From contig NW_027328743.1 of NCBI RefSeq assembly GCF_048564905.1, forward strand, positions 1,116,001-1,180,000: a stretch of DNA of 64,000 bases, given 5' to 3'. Below are positions 22,363 to 35,407 of this stretch, piece after piece. The translations under genes and the position numbers were made by a program. Within the stretch, counting starts at the first letter, position 1, and the number at the start of each line of letters is the position of its first letter. Under the pieces are notes generated by a model. The model saw only the letters and a list, made by a program, of their open reading frames with translations. It searched no databases and was not told the origin of the DNA. The DNA comes from Vicugna pacos. Its lineage: Eukaryota > Chordata > Mammalia > Artiodactyla > Camelidae.

Positions 22363-24225
22363 GTTCTTGTATTCTGAGTGTGGGGATGTTCCTCAAACTG
22401 ACAGCAGAACCTGGATTCTATTAGTATCCCTTAGCTTCTGTGCCCTGAGTGTTCTTTTAGGCCAGGCCATGAGGAAAAGCTGGGGGTTGGGCTTGGAGGC
22501 CTCGTAGCAGTGAGTGCCCCCTGATCCATTGAGGAAGTACTTAGAGGACTTCTCCCTAAAGGGAACACCTTTTCCTGCATTCATCTGGGTGCAGTGGGGC
22601 TGCACAACTCTCCCACACCTAAGAATGTGTTCTGGAATTCTGAGTGCAGGGAAGTTCCTCCAACTGACAGCAGCGCCTGGGTTCTAATTGAATCCCTTTG
22701 CTTGTCTTCCCTGATGGAAAGCCTAGGCGGGAGTGCGGGGGAAAGTGTGGTTTGGGCTCCAAAACCAAGTATTTGCGATGACCTCTCTATGGTTTGTGGA
22801 GGTGTTTAAACTACATCCCTAACCTGGGAACACCTGTGCCCCCATAAAGATCCGTGGAGTCTGTTTCCACACCTCCAGCACACACACGAACACTTGCACA
22901 GTTATCCTGAGAGTGGGCAGCCTCCTCCAACTGAGAGCAGGGCCTTGGTTCTTATAAAATCGCTTAACTTGTCTACCCTGTTTGGTTGCCTGATACGGAG
23001 TGCTGGGGAAAGGGTGGGTTGGGCTCTAAATCCAAGTATTAGCGAGTGCTTCTCCATGGGATTTGGAGGTTATTAACCAAAAGCCCACAACATGGGAATA
23101 CCTGTGCTCCTTGAAAAAAGCGTGGACTCTGTATCCCCACCACCAGAACACACATGAAGAAGTTTTCTGCTATCCTGAGTGTGGGCTGGCAATTTCATGT
23201 GACAGAAGCGGCTGGGTTCTAATAGAATCCCTTAGCTTGTAATCCCTGAGTGTTTCCCTAGGACTGACTCTGAGAGAAACCTGGGGGTTGGGCTTTGAGG
23301 CCAAATAGTAGCGAGTGTCCCCGATGGACTGAGGAAGTATTTAGATGAATTCTCCATAAAGGGAAACACCTGAGCACCCATTCATCTGCGTGGAGTGGGG
23401 CTTCAAATCTCCCCACCACACAAGGTTGGGTTCCAGTATCCTGAGGGTGGGGTAGTTCCTCCAACTGACATCCGCGTCTTGGTTTGAATAGAATCCCTTT
23501 GCGTGTCTCCCCTGATGGTTTGCCTAGGCCAGTGTGTGGTTGAAAGTGGGATTTGGGATCTAAAGCTAAGTATTAGGGTGTGCCTCTCCATGGGTAGTGG
23601 AGATGTTTAAACTACAACCCACAACTTGGGAATTACTGTGACCCCTGAAAAATGCGTGTGCTATGTTTCCCCACGTCCAGCACACACAGGAAGAAGTGTT
23701 CTGGGGTTCTGAGTGTGGGGAGGTTCCTCCAACAGACAGCAGCACCTGGGTTGTAATAGAATCCCTTAGCTTGAATTCCCTAAGTGATTTCCTAGGCCTA
23801 GCAGTAAGCGATGGTGGGGGATGGGCTCTAAAGCCAAGTATTAGCGAGTGCATCTCTGTGGGTAGTGGAGGGTTTTAAACTACTTCCCCAACCTTGGAAC
23901 ACCTGTGCCCCATAAAGATGCGTGGAATCTGTTTCCCCACCTCCAGCACACACACGGAGACGTGCTCAGGTATCCTGATGGTGGGGAGGCTCCTCCAAAT
24001 GACAGCAGCGCTTGGGTTCTAAAAGAATCCCTTAGCTTGTCTTCCCTGATGGCATGCCTAGGCTGGAGAGTGGGGGAAAGTGGGTGTTGGGCTTAAACCA
24101 AGTATTAGTGAGAGCCTATCCATGGGATGTGGGTTTTTAACCTACAACCCAAAACCATGGAATAAATGTGCCCCCTGATAGATGCTTTGAGTGCTTCCCT
24201 ACATCCATCACACACACGAAGATGT
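22363..24225. repeat. HOR unit U13 (1863 bp)
   Basis: Matches U15 at an offset of 3727 bp in m1-m2 (GGCCTCGTAGC, CTTCTGTGCCC) and again from m4 to the 1-bp-short m7. m3 differs (GAGAGCAGGGCC rather than GAGAGCACTACC). Confidence 0.97.
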
Positions 24226-26089
24226 GTTCTGGTATTCTGAGTGTGGGGAAGTTCCTCAAACTGACAGCAGCACCTGGATTCTATTAGTATCCCTTAGCTT
24301 CTTTTCCCTGAGTGTTCTCTTAGACCAGGACATTAGGGAAAGCTGGGGGTTGGGCTTGGAGGCCACGTAGCAGTGAGTGCCCCCTGATCCATTGAGGAAG
24401 TACTTAGAGGACTTCTCCCTAAAGGGAACACCTTTTCCTGCATTCATCTGGGTGCAGTGGGGCTGCACAACTCTCCCACACCTAAGAATGTGTTCTGGAA
24501 TTCTGAGTGCAGGGAAGTTCCTCCAACTGACAGCAGCACCTATGTTCTAATTGAATCCCTTTGCTTGTCTTCCCTGATGGAAAGCCTAGGCGGGAGTGCG
24601 GGGGAAAGTGTGGTTTGGGCTCCAAAACCAAGTATTTGCGATGACCTCTCTATGGTTTGTGGAGGTTTTTAAACTACATCCCTAACCTGGGAACACCTGT
24701 GCCCCCATAAAGATCCGTGGAGTCTGTTTCCACACCTCCAGCACACACACGAACACTTGCACAGTTATCCTGAGAGTGGGCAGCCTCCTCCAACTGAGAG
24801 CAGGGCCTTGGTTCTTATAAAATCGCTTAACTTGTCTACCCTGTTTGGTTGCCTGATACGGAGTGCTGGGGAAAGGGTGGGTTGGGCTCTAAATCCAAGT
24901 ATTAGCGAGTGCTTCTCCATGGGATTTGGAGGTTATTAACCAAAAGCCCACAACATGGGAATACCTGTGCTCCTTGAAAAAAGCGTGGACTCTGTATCCC
25001 CACCACCAGAACACACATGAAGAAGTTTTCTGCTATCCTGAGTGTGGGCTGGCAATTTCAGGTGACAGAAGCGGCTGGGTTCTAATAGAATCCCTTAGCT
25101 TGTAATCCCTGAGTGTTTCCCTAGGACTGACTCTGAGAGAAAACTGGGGGTTGGGCTTTGAGGCCAAATAGTAGCGAGTGTCCCCGATGGACTGAGGAAG
25201 TATTTAGATGAATTCTCCATAAAGGGAAACACCTGAGCACCCATTCATCTGCGGGGAGTGGGGCTTCAAATCTCCCCACCACACAAGGTTGGTTTCCAGT
25301 ATCCTGAGGGTGGGGTAGTTCCTCCAACTGACATCAGCGTCTTGGTTTGAATAGAATCCTTTTGCTTGTCTTCCCTGATGGTTTGCCTAGGCCAGTGTGT
25401 GGTTGAAAGTGGGATTTGGGATCTAAAACTAAGTATTAGCGTGTGCCTCTCCATGGGTAGTGGAGATGTTTAAACTACAACCCACAACTTGGGAATTACT
25501 GTGACCCCTGAAAAATGCGTGTGCTATGTTTCCCCACGTCCAGCACACACAGGAAGAAGTGTTCTGGGGTTGTGAGTGTGGGGAGGTTCCTCCAACAGAC
25601 AGCAGCACCTGGGTTGTAATACAATCCTTTAGCTTGACTTCCCTAAGTGATTTCCTATGCCTAGCAGTAAGCGATGGTGGGGGATGGGCTCTAAAGCCAA
25701 GTATTAGCGAGTGCATCTCTGTGGGTAGTGGAGGGTTTTAAACTACTTCCCCAACCTTGGAACATCTGTGCCCCATAAAGATGCGTGGAATCTGTTTCCC
25801 CACCTCCAGCACACACACGGAGACGTGCTCAGGTATCCTGATTGTGGGGAGGCTCCTCCAAATGACAGCAGCGCCTGGGTTCTAAAAGAATCCCTTAGCT
25901 TGTCTTCCCTGATGGCATGGCTAGGCTGGAGAGTGGGGAAAAGTGGGGGTTGGGCTCTAAACCAAGTATAAGCGAGAGCCTATCCATGGGATGTGGGTTT
26001 TTAACCTACAACCCACAACCATGGAATAAGTGTGCCCCCTGAAAGATGCTTTGACTGTTTCCCTACATCCAGCACACACACGAAGATGT
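24226..26089. repeat. HOR unit U14 (1864 bp)
   Basis: m1-m2 match U9 and U16 (GACATTAGGG, AGCACCTATG) with a private CTTCTTTTCCC. m4-m7 match U12. It is a clean two-lineage mosaic joined in m3. Confidence 0.97.
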
Positions 26090-27952
26090 GTTCTTGTATT
26101 CTGAGTGTGGGGATGTTCCTCAAACTGACAGCAGAACCTGGATTCTATTAGTATCCCTTAGCTTCTGTGCCCTGAGTGTTCTTTTAGGCCAGGCCATGAG
26201 GAAAAGCTGGGGGTTGGGCTTGGAGGCCTCGTAGCAGTGAGTGCCCCCTGATCCATTGAGGAAGTACTTAGAGGACTTCTCCCTAAAGGGAACACCTTTT
26301 CCTGCATTCATCTGGGTGCAGTGGGGCTGCACAACTCTCCCACACCTAAGAATGTGTTCTGGAATTCTGAGTGCAGGGAAGTTCCTCCAACTGACAGCAG
26401 CGCCTGGGTTCTAATTGAATCCCTTTGCTTGTCTTCCCTGATGGAAAGCCTAGGCGGGAGTGCGGGGGAAAGTGTGGTTTGGGCTCCAAAACCAAGTATT
26501 TGCGATGACCTCTCTATGGTTTGTGGAGGTGTTTAAACTACATCCCTAACCTGGGAACACCTGTGCCCCCATAAAGATCCGTGGAGTCTGTTTCCACACC
26601 TCCAGCACACACACGAACACTTGCACAGTTATCCTGAGAGTGGGCAGCCTCCTCCAACTGAGAGCACTACCTTGGTTCTTATAAAATCGCTTAACTTGTC
26701 TACCCTGTTTGGTTGCCTGATACGGAGTGCTGGGGAAAGGGTGGGTTGGGCTCTAAATCCAAGTATTAGCGAGTGCTTCTCCATGGGATTTGGAGGTTAT
26801 TAACCAAAAGCCCACAACATGGGAATACCTGTGCTCCTTGAAAAAAGCGTGGACTCTGTATCCCCACCACCAGAACACACATGAAGAAGTTTTCTGCTAT
26901 CCTGAGTGTGGGCTGGCAATTTCATGTGACAGAAGCGGCTGGGTTCTAATAGAATCCCTTAGCTTGTAATCCCTGAGTGTTTCCCTAGGACTGACTCTGA
27001 GAGAAACCTGGGGGTTGGGCTTTGAGGCCAAATAGTAGCGAGTGTCCCCGATGGACTGAGGAAGTATTTAGATGAATTCTCCATAAAGGGAAACACCTGA
27101 GCACCCATTCATCTGCGTGGAGTGGGGCTTCAAATCTCCCCACCACACAAGGTTGGGTTCCAGTATCCTGAGGGTGGGGTAGTTCCTCCAACTGACATCC
27201 GCGTCTTGGTTTGAATAGAATCCCTTTGCGTGTCTCCCCTGATGGTTTGCCTAGGCCAGTGTGTGGTTGAAAGTGGGATTTGGGATCTAAAGCTAAGTAT
27301 TAGGGTGTGCCTCTCCATGGGTAGTGGAGATGTTTAAACTACAACCCACAACTTGGGAATTACTGTGACCCCTGAAAAATGCGTGTGCTATGTTTCCCCA
27401 CGTCCAGCACACACAGGAAGAAGTGTTCTGGGGTTCTGAGTGTGGGGAGGTTCCTCCAACAGACAGCAGCACCTGGGTTGTAATAGAATCCCTTAGCTTG
27501 AATTCCCTAAGTGATTTCCTAGGCCTAGCAGTAAGCGATGGTGGGGGATGGGCTCTAAAGCCAAGTATTAGCGAGTGCATCTCTGTGGGTAGTGGAGGGT
27601 TTTAAACTACTTCCCCAACCTTGGAACACCTGTGCCCCATAAAGATGCGTGGAATCTGTTTCCCCACCTCCAGCACACACACGGAGACGTGCTCAGGTAT
27701 CCTGATGGTGGGGAGGCTCCTCCAAATGACAGCAGCGCTTGGGTTCTAAAAGAATCCCTTAGCTTGTCTTCCCTGATGGCATGCCTAGGCTGGAGAGTGG
27801 GGGAAAGTGGGTGTTGGGGTTAAACCAAGTATTAGTGAGAGCCTATCCATGGGATGTGGGTTTTTAACCTACAACCCAAAACCATGGAATAAATGTGCCC
27901 CCTGATAGATGCTTTGAGTGCTTCCCTACATCCATCACACACACGAAGATGT
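26090..27952. repeat. HOR unit U15 (1863 bp)
   Basis: m1-m2 match U13. m3-m7 match U8 at 13,044 bp upstream. m7 has the lineage 1-bp deletion with one extra change (TTGGGGTTAAACC). Confidence 0.97.
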
Positions 27953-29816
27953 GTTCTGGTATTCTGAGTGTGGGGAAGTTCCTCAAACTGACAGCAGCAC
28001 CTGGATTCTATTAGTATCCCTTAGCTTCTGTTCCCTGAGTGTTCTCTTAGACCAGGACATTAGGGAAAGCTGGGGGTTGGGCTTGGAGGCCACGTAGCAG
28101 TGAGTGCCCCCTGATCCATTGAGGAAGTACTTAGAGGACTTCTCCCTAAAGGGAACACCTTTTCCTGCATTCATCTGGGTGCAGTGGGGCTGCACAACTC
28201 TCCCACACCTAAGAATGTGTTCTGGAATTCTGAGTGCAGGGAAGTTCCTCCAACTGACAGCAGCACCTATGTTCTAATTGAATCCCTTTGCTTGTCTTCC
28301 CTGATGGAAAGCCTAGGCGGGAGTGCGGGGGAAAGTGTGGTTTGGGCTCCAAAACCAAGTATTTGCGATGACCTCTCTATGGTTTGTGGAGGTTTTTAAA
28401 CTACATCCCTAACCTGGGAACACCTGTGCCCCCATAAAGATCCGTGGAGTCTGTTTCCACACCTCCAGCACACACACGAACACTTGCACAGTTATCCTGA
28501 GAGTGGGCAGCCTCCTCCAACTGAGAGCAGGGCCTTGGTTCTTATAAAATCGCTTAACTTGTCTACCCTGTTTGGTTGCCTGATACGGAGTGCTGGGGAA
28601 AGGGTGGGTTGGGCTCTAAATCCAAGTATTAGCGAGTGCTTCTCCATGGGATTTGGAGGTTATTAACCAAAAGCCCACAACATGGGAATACCTGTGCTCC
28701 TTGAAAATAGCGTGGACTCTGTATCCCCACCACCAGAACACACATGAAGAAGTTTTCTGCTATCCTGAGTGTGGGCTGGCAATTTCAGGTGACAGAAGCG
28801 GCTGGGTTCTAATAGAATCCCTTAGCTTGTAATCCCTGAGTGTTTCCCTAGGACTGACTCTGAGAGAAACCTGGGGGTTGGGCTTTGAGGCCAAATAGTA
28901 GCGAGTGTCCCCGATGGACTGAGGAAGTATTTAGATGAATTCTCCATAAAGGGAAACACCTGAGCACCCATTCATCTGCGTGGAGTGGGGCTTCAAATCT
29001 CCCCACCACACAAGGTTGGGTTCCAGTATCCTGAGGGTGGGGTAGTTCCTCCAACTGACATCAGCGTCTTGGTTTGAATAGAATCCCTTTGCTTGTCTTC
29101 CCTGATGGTTTGCCTAGGCCAGTGTGTGGTTGAAAGTGGGATTTGGGATCTAAAACTAAGTATTAGCGTGTGCCTCTCCATGGGTAGTGGAGATGTTTAA
29201 ACTACAACCCACAACTTGGGAATTACTGTGACCCCTGAAAAATGCGTGTGCTATGTTTCCCCACGTCCAGCACACACAGGAAGAAGTGTTCTGGGGTTCT
29301 GAGTGTGGGGAGGTTCCTCCAACAGACAGCAGCACCTGGGTTGTAATAGAATCCCTTAGCTTGACTTCCCTAAGTGTTTTCCTAGGCCTAGCAGTAAGCG
29401 ATGGTGGGGGATGGGCTCTAAAGCCAAGTATTAGCGAGTGCATCTCTGTGGGTTGTGGAGGGTTTTAAACTACTTCCCCAACCTTGGAACACCTGGGCCC
29501 CATAAAGTTGCGTGGAATCTGTTTCCCCACCTCCAGCACACACACGGAGACGTGCTCAGGTATCCTGATTGTGGGGAGGCTCCTCCAAATGACAGCAGCG
29601 CCTGGGTTCTAAAAGAATCCCTTAGCTTCTCTTCCCTGATGGCATGCCTAGGCTGGAGAGTGGGGGAAAGTGGGGGTTGGGCTCTAAACCAAGTATAAGC
29701 GAGAGCCTATCCATGGGATGTGGGTTTTTAACCTACAACCCACAACCATGGAATAAATGTGCCCCCTGAAAGATGCTTTGACTGTTTCCCTACATCCAGC
29801 ACACACACGAAGATGT
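27953..29816. repeat. HOR unit U16 (1864 bp)
   Basis: Near-copy of U9 from end to end, including the rare GAAAATAGCGTGG and CCTGGGCCCCATAAAGTTGC marks. Confidence 0.97.
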
Positions 29817-31679
29817 GTTCTTGTATTCTGAGTGTCGGGAAGTTCCTCAAACTGACAGCAGCACCTGGATTCTATTAGTATCCCTTAGCTTCTGTTCCCT
29901 GAGTGTTCTTTTAGGCCAGGCCATGAGGGAAAGCTGGGGGTTGGGCTTGGAGGCCACGTAGCAGTGAGTGCCCCCTGATCCATTGAGGAAGTACTTAGAG
30001 GACTTCTCCCTAAAGGAACACCTTTTCCTGCATTCATCTGGGTGCAGTGGGGCTGCACATCTCTCCCACAGCTTAGAATGTGTTCTGGAATTCTGAGTGC
30101 AGGGAAGTTCCTCCTACTGACAGCAGTGCCTGGGTTCTAATTGAATCCCTTTGCTTGTCTTCCCTGATGGAAAGCCTAGGCGGGAGTGCGGGGGAAAGTG
30201 TGGTTTGGGCTCCAAAACCAAGTATTTGCGATGACCTCTCTATGGTTTGTGGAGGTGTTTAAACTACATCCCTAACCTGGGAACACCTGTGCCCCCATAA
30301 AGATCCGTGGAGTCTGTTTCCACACCTCCAGCACACACACGAACACTTGCACAGTTATCCTGAGAGTGGGCAGCCTCCTCCAACTGAGAGCAGGGCCTTG
30401 GTTCTTATAAAATCGCTTAACTTGTCTACCCTGTTAGGTTGCCTGATACGGAGTGCTGGGGAAAGGGTGGGTTGGGCTCTAAATCCAAGTATTAGCGAGT
30501 GCTTCTCCATGGGATTTGGAGGTTATTAACCAAAAGCCCACAACATGGGAATACCTGTGCTCCTTGAAAAAAGCGTGGACTATGTATCCCCACCACCAGA
30601 ACACACATGAAGAAGTTTTCTGCTATCCTGAGTGTGGGCTGGCAATTGCAGGTGACAGAAGGGGCTGGGTTCTAATAGAATCCCTTAGCTTGTAATCCCT
30701 GAGTGTTTCCCTAGGACTGACTCTGAGAGAAACCTGGGGGTTGGGCTTTGAGGCCAAATAGTAGCGAGTGTCCCCGATGGACTGAGGAAGTTTTTAGATG
30801 AATTCTCCATAAAGGGAAACACCTGAGCACCCATTCATCTGCGTGGAGTGCGGCTTCAAATCTCCCCGCCACACAAGGTTGGGTTCCAGCATCCTGAGGG
30901 TGGGGTAGTTCCTCCAACTGACATCAGCGTCTTGGTTTGAATAGAATCCCTTTGCTTGTCTTCCCTGATGGTTTGCCTAGGCCAGTGTGTGGTTGAAAGT
31001 GGGATTTGGGATCTAAAACTAAGTATTAGCGTGTGCCTCTCCATGGGTAGTGGAGATGTTTAAACTACAACCCACAACTTGGGAATTACTGTGACCCCTG
31101 AAAAATGCGTGTGCTATGTTTCCCCACGTCCAGCACACACAGGAAGAAGTGTTCTGGGGTTCTGAGAGTGGGGAGGTTCCTCCAACAGACAGCAGCACCT
31201 GGGTTGTAATAGAATCCCTTAGCTTGAATTCCCTAAGTGTTTTCCTAGGCCTAGCAGTAAGCGATGGTGGGGGATGGGCTCTAAAGCCAAGTATTAGCGA
31301 GTGCATCTCTGTGGGTAGTGGAGGGTTTTAAACTACTTCCCCAACCTTGGAACACCTGTGCCCCATAAAGATGCGTGGAATCTGTTTCCCCACCTCCAGC
31401 ACACACACGGAGACGTGCTCAGGTATCCTGATTGTGGGGAGGCTCCTCCAAATGACAGCAGCGCCTGGGTTCTAAAAGAATCCCTTAGCTTGTCTTCCCT
31501 GATGGCATGCCTAGCCTGGAGAGTGGGGGAAAGTGGGTGTTGGGCTTTAAACCAACTATTAGCGAGAGCCTATCCATGGGATGTGGGTTTTTAACCTACA
31601 ACCCACAACCATGGAATAAATGTGCCCCCTGAAAGATGCTTTGACTGTTTCCCTACATCCAGCACACACACGAAGATGT
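29817..31679. repeat. HOR unit U17 (1863 bp)
   Basis: m1-m3 match U11, not U10, although the preceding unit matches U9. m4 has private changes (GCAATTGCAGG, GAAGGGGCTGG, TCCCCGCCAC). m7 begins the variant shared with U18 (CCTAGCCTGG, CCAACTATTAG). Confidence 0.97.
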
Positions 31680-33543
31680 GTTCTTGTATTCTGAGTGTGG
31701 GGAAGTTCCTCAAATTGACAGCAACACCTGGATTCTATTAGTATCCCTTAGCTTCTGTTCCCTGAGTGTTCTTTTAGGTCAGGCCATGTGGGAAAGCTGG
31801 GGGTTGGGCTTGGAGGCCACGTAGCAGTGAGTGCCCCCTGATCCATTGAGGAAGTACTTAGAGGACTTCTCCCTAAAGGGAACACCTTTTCCTGCATTCA
31901 TCTGGGTGCAGTGGGGCTGCACATCTCTACCACACCTAAGAATGTGTTCTGGAATTCTGAGTGCAGGGAAGTTCCTCCAACTGACAGCAGCGCCTGGGTT
32001 CTAATTGAATCCCTTTGCTTGTCTTCCCTGATGGAGAGCCTTGGCGGGAGTGCGGGGGAAAGTGTGGTTTGGGCTCCAAAACCAAGTATTTGCGATGACC
32101 TCTCTATGGTTTGTGGAGGTGTTTAAACTACATCCCTAACCTGGGAACACCTGTGCCCCCATAAAGATCCGTGGAGTCTGTTTCCACATCTCCAGCACAC
32201 ACACGAACACTTGCAAAGTTATCCTGAGAGTGGGCAGCCTCCTCCAACTGAGAGCAGGGCCTTGGTTCTTATAAAATCGCTTAACTTGTCTACCCTGTTT
32301 GGTTGCCTGATACGGAGTGCTGGGGAAAGGGTGGGTTGGGCTCTAAATCCAAGTATTAGCGAGTGCTTCTCCATGGGATTTGGAGGTTATTAACCAAAAG
32401 CCCACAACATGGGAATACCTGTGCTCCTTGAAAAAAGCGTGGACTCTGTATCCCCACCACCAGAACACACATGAAGAAGTTTTCTGCTATCCTGAGTGTG
32501 GGCTGGCAATTTCAGGTGACAGAAGCGGCTGGGTTCTAATAGAATCCCTTAGCTTGTAATCCCTGAGTGTTTCCCTAGGACTGACTCTGAGAGAAACTTG
32601 GGGGTTGGGCTTTGAGGCCAAATAGTAGCGAGTGTCCCCGATGGACTGAGGAAGTATTTAGATGAATTCTCCATAAAGGGAAACACCTGAGCACCCATTC
32701 ATCTGCGTGGAGTGGGGCTTCAAATCTCCCCACCACACAAGGTTGGGTTCCAGTATCCTGAGGGTGGGGTAGTTCCTCCAACTGACATCAGCGTCTTGGT
32801 TTGAATAGAATCCCTTTGCTTGTCTTCCCTGATGGTTTGCCTAGGCCAGTGTGTGGTTGAAAGTGGGATTTGGGATCTAAAACTAAGTATTAGCGTGTGC
32901 CTCTCCATGGGTAGTGGAGATGTTTAAACTACAACCCACAAATTGGGAATTACTGTGACCCCTGAAAAATGCGTGTGCTATGTTTCCCCACGTCCAGCAC
33001 ACACAGGAAGAAGTGTTCTGGGGTTCTGAGTGTGGGGAGGTTCCTCCAACAGACAGCAGCACCTGGGTTGTAATAGAATCCCTTAGCTTGACTTCCCTAA
33101 GTGTTTTCCTAGGCCTAGCAGTAAGCGATGGTGGGGGATGGGCTCTAAAGCCAAGTATTAGCGAGTGCATCTCTGTGGGTAGTGGAGGGTTTTAAACTAC
33201 TTCCCCAACCTTGGAACACCTGTGCCCCATAAAGATGCGTGGAATCTGTTTCCCCACCTCCAGCACACACACGGAGACGTGCTCAGGTATCCTGATTGTG
33301 GGGAGGCTCCTCCAAATGACAGCAGCGCCTGGGTTCTAAAAGAATCCCTTAGCTTGTCTTCCCTGATGGCATGCCTAGCCTGGAGAGTGGGGGAAAGTGG
33401 GTGTTGGGCTTTAAACCAACTATTAGCGAGAGCCTATCCATGGGATGTGGGTTTTTAACCTACAACCCACAACCATGGAATAAATGTGCCCCCTGAAAGA
33501 TGCTTTGACTGTTTCCCTACATCCAGCACACACACGAAGATGT
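31680..33543. repeat. HOR unit U18 (1864 bp)
   Basis: Nearly identical to U19 at a one-unit offset: CTCTACCACACC and GGAGAGCCTTGGCGG in m2, CACATCTCCAGC and TTGCAAAGTT at the m2/m3 junction. Confidence 0.97.
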
Positions 33544-35407
33544 GTTCTTGTATTCTGAGTGTGGGGAAGTTCATCAAATTGACAGCAACACCTGGATTCT
33601 ATTAGTATCCCTTAGCTTCTGTTCCCTGAGTGTTCTTTTAGGTCAGGCCATGTGGGAAAGCTGGGGGTTGGGCTTGGAGTCCACGTAGCAGTGAGTGCCC
33701 CCTGATCCATTGAGGAAGTACTTAGAGGACTTCTCCCTAAAGGGAACACCTTTTCCTGCATTCATCTGGGTGCAGTGGGGCTGCACATCTCTACCACACC
33801 TAAGAATGTGTTCTGGAATTCTGAGTGCAGGGAAGTTCCTCCAACTGACAGCAGCGCCTGGGTTCTAATTGAATCCCTTTGCTTGTCTTCCCTGATGGAG
33901 AGCCTTGGCGGGAGTGCGGGGGAAAGTGTGGTTTGGGCTCCAAAACCAAGTATTTGCGATGACCTCTCTATGGTTTGTGGAGGTGTTTAAACTACATCCC
34001 TAACCTGGGAACACCTGTGCCCCCATAAAGATCCGTGGAGTCTGTTTCCACATCTCCAGCACACACACGAACACTTGCAAAGTTATCCTGAGAGTGGGCA
34101 GCCCCCTCCAACTGAGAGCAGGGCCTTGGTTCTTATAAAATCGCTTAACTTGTCTACCCTGTTTGTTTGCCTGATACGGAGTGCTGGGGAAAGGGTGGGT
34201 TGGGCTCTAAATCCAAGTATTAGCGAGTGCTTCTCCATGGGATTTGGAGGTTATTAACCAAAAGCCCACAACATGGGAATACCTGTGCTCCTTGAAAAAA
34301 GCGTGGACTCTGTATCCCCACCACCAGAACACACATGAAGAAGTTTTCTGCTATCCTGAGTGTGGGCTGGCAATTTCAGGTGACAGAAGCGGCTGGGTTC
34401 TAATAGAATCCCTTAGCTTGTAATCCCTGAGTGTTTCCCTAGGACTGACTCTGAGAGAAACCTGGGGGTTGGGCTTTGAGGCCAAATAGTAGCGAGTGTC
34501 CCCGATGGACTGAGGAAGTATTTAGATGAATTCTCCATAAAGGGAAACACCTGAGCACCCATTCATCTGCGTGGAGTGGGGCTTCAAATCTCCCCACCAC
34601 ACAAGGTTGGGTTCCAGTATCCTGAGGGTGGGGTAGTTCCTCCAACTGACATCAGCGTCTTGGTTTGAATAGAATCCCTTTGCTTGTCTTCCCTGATGGT
34701 TTGCCTAGGCCAGTGTGTGGTTGAAAGTGGGATTTGGGATCTAAAACTAAGTATTAGCGTGTGCCTCTCCATGGGTAGTGGAGATGTTTAAACTACAACC
34801 CACAAATTGGGAATTACTGTGACCCCTGAAAAATGCGTGTGCTATGTTTCCCCACGTCCAGCACACACAGGAAGAAGTGTTCTGGGGTTCTGAGTGTGGG
34901 GAGGTTCCTCCAACAGACAGCAGCACCTGGGTTGTAATAGAATCCCTTAGCTTGACTTCCCTAAGTGTTTTCCTAGGCCTAGCAGTAAGCGATGGTGGGG
35001 GATGGGCTCTAAAGCCAAGTATTAGCGAGTGCATCTCTGTGGGTAGTGGAGGGTTTTAAACTACTTCCCCAACCTTTTAACACCTGTGCCCCATAAAGAT
35101 GCGTGGAATCTGTTTCCCCACCTCCAGCACACACACGGAGACGTGCTCAGGTATCCTGATTGTGGGGAGGCTCCTCCAAATGACAGCAGCGCCTGGGTTC
35201 TAAAAGAATCCCTTAGCTTGTCTTCGCTGATGGAATGCCTAGGCTGGAGAGTGGGGGAAAGTGGGGGTTGGGCCCTAAACCAAGTATAAGCGAGAGCCTA
35301 TCCATGGGATGTGGGTTTTTTACTTACAACACACAACCATGGAATAAATGTGCCCCCTGAAAGATGCTTTGACTGTTTCCCTACATCCAGCACACACACA
35401 AAGATGT
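33544..35407. repeat. HOR unit U19 (1864 bp)
   Basis: Sister of U18 through m1-m2 and on to m6. From about 35,070 it enters a cluster of private substitutions that continues into U20. Confidence 0.97.
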
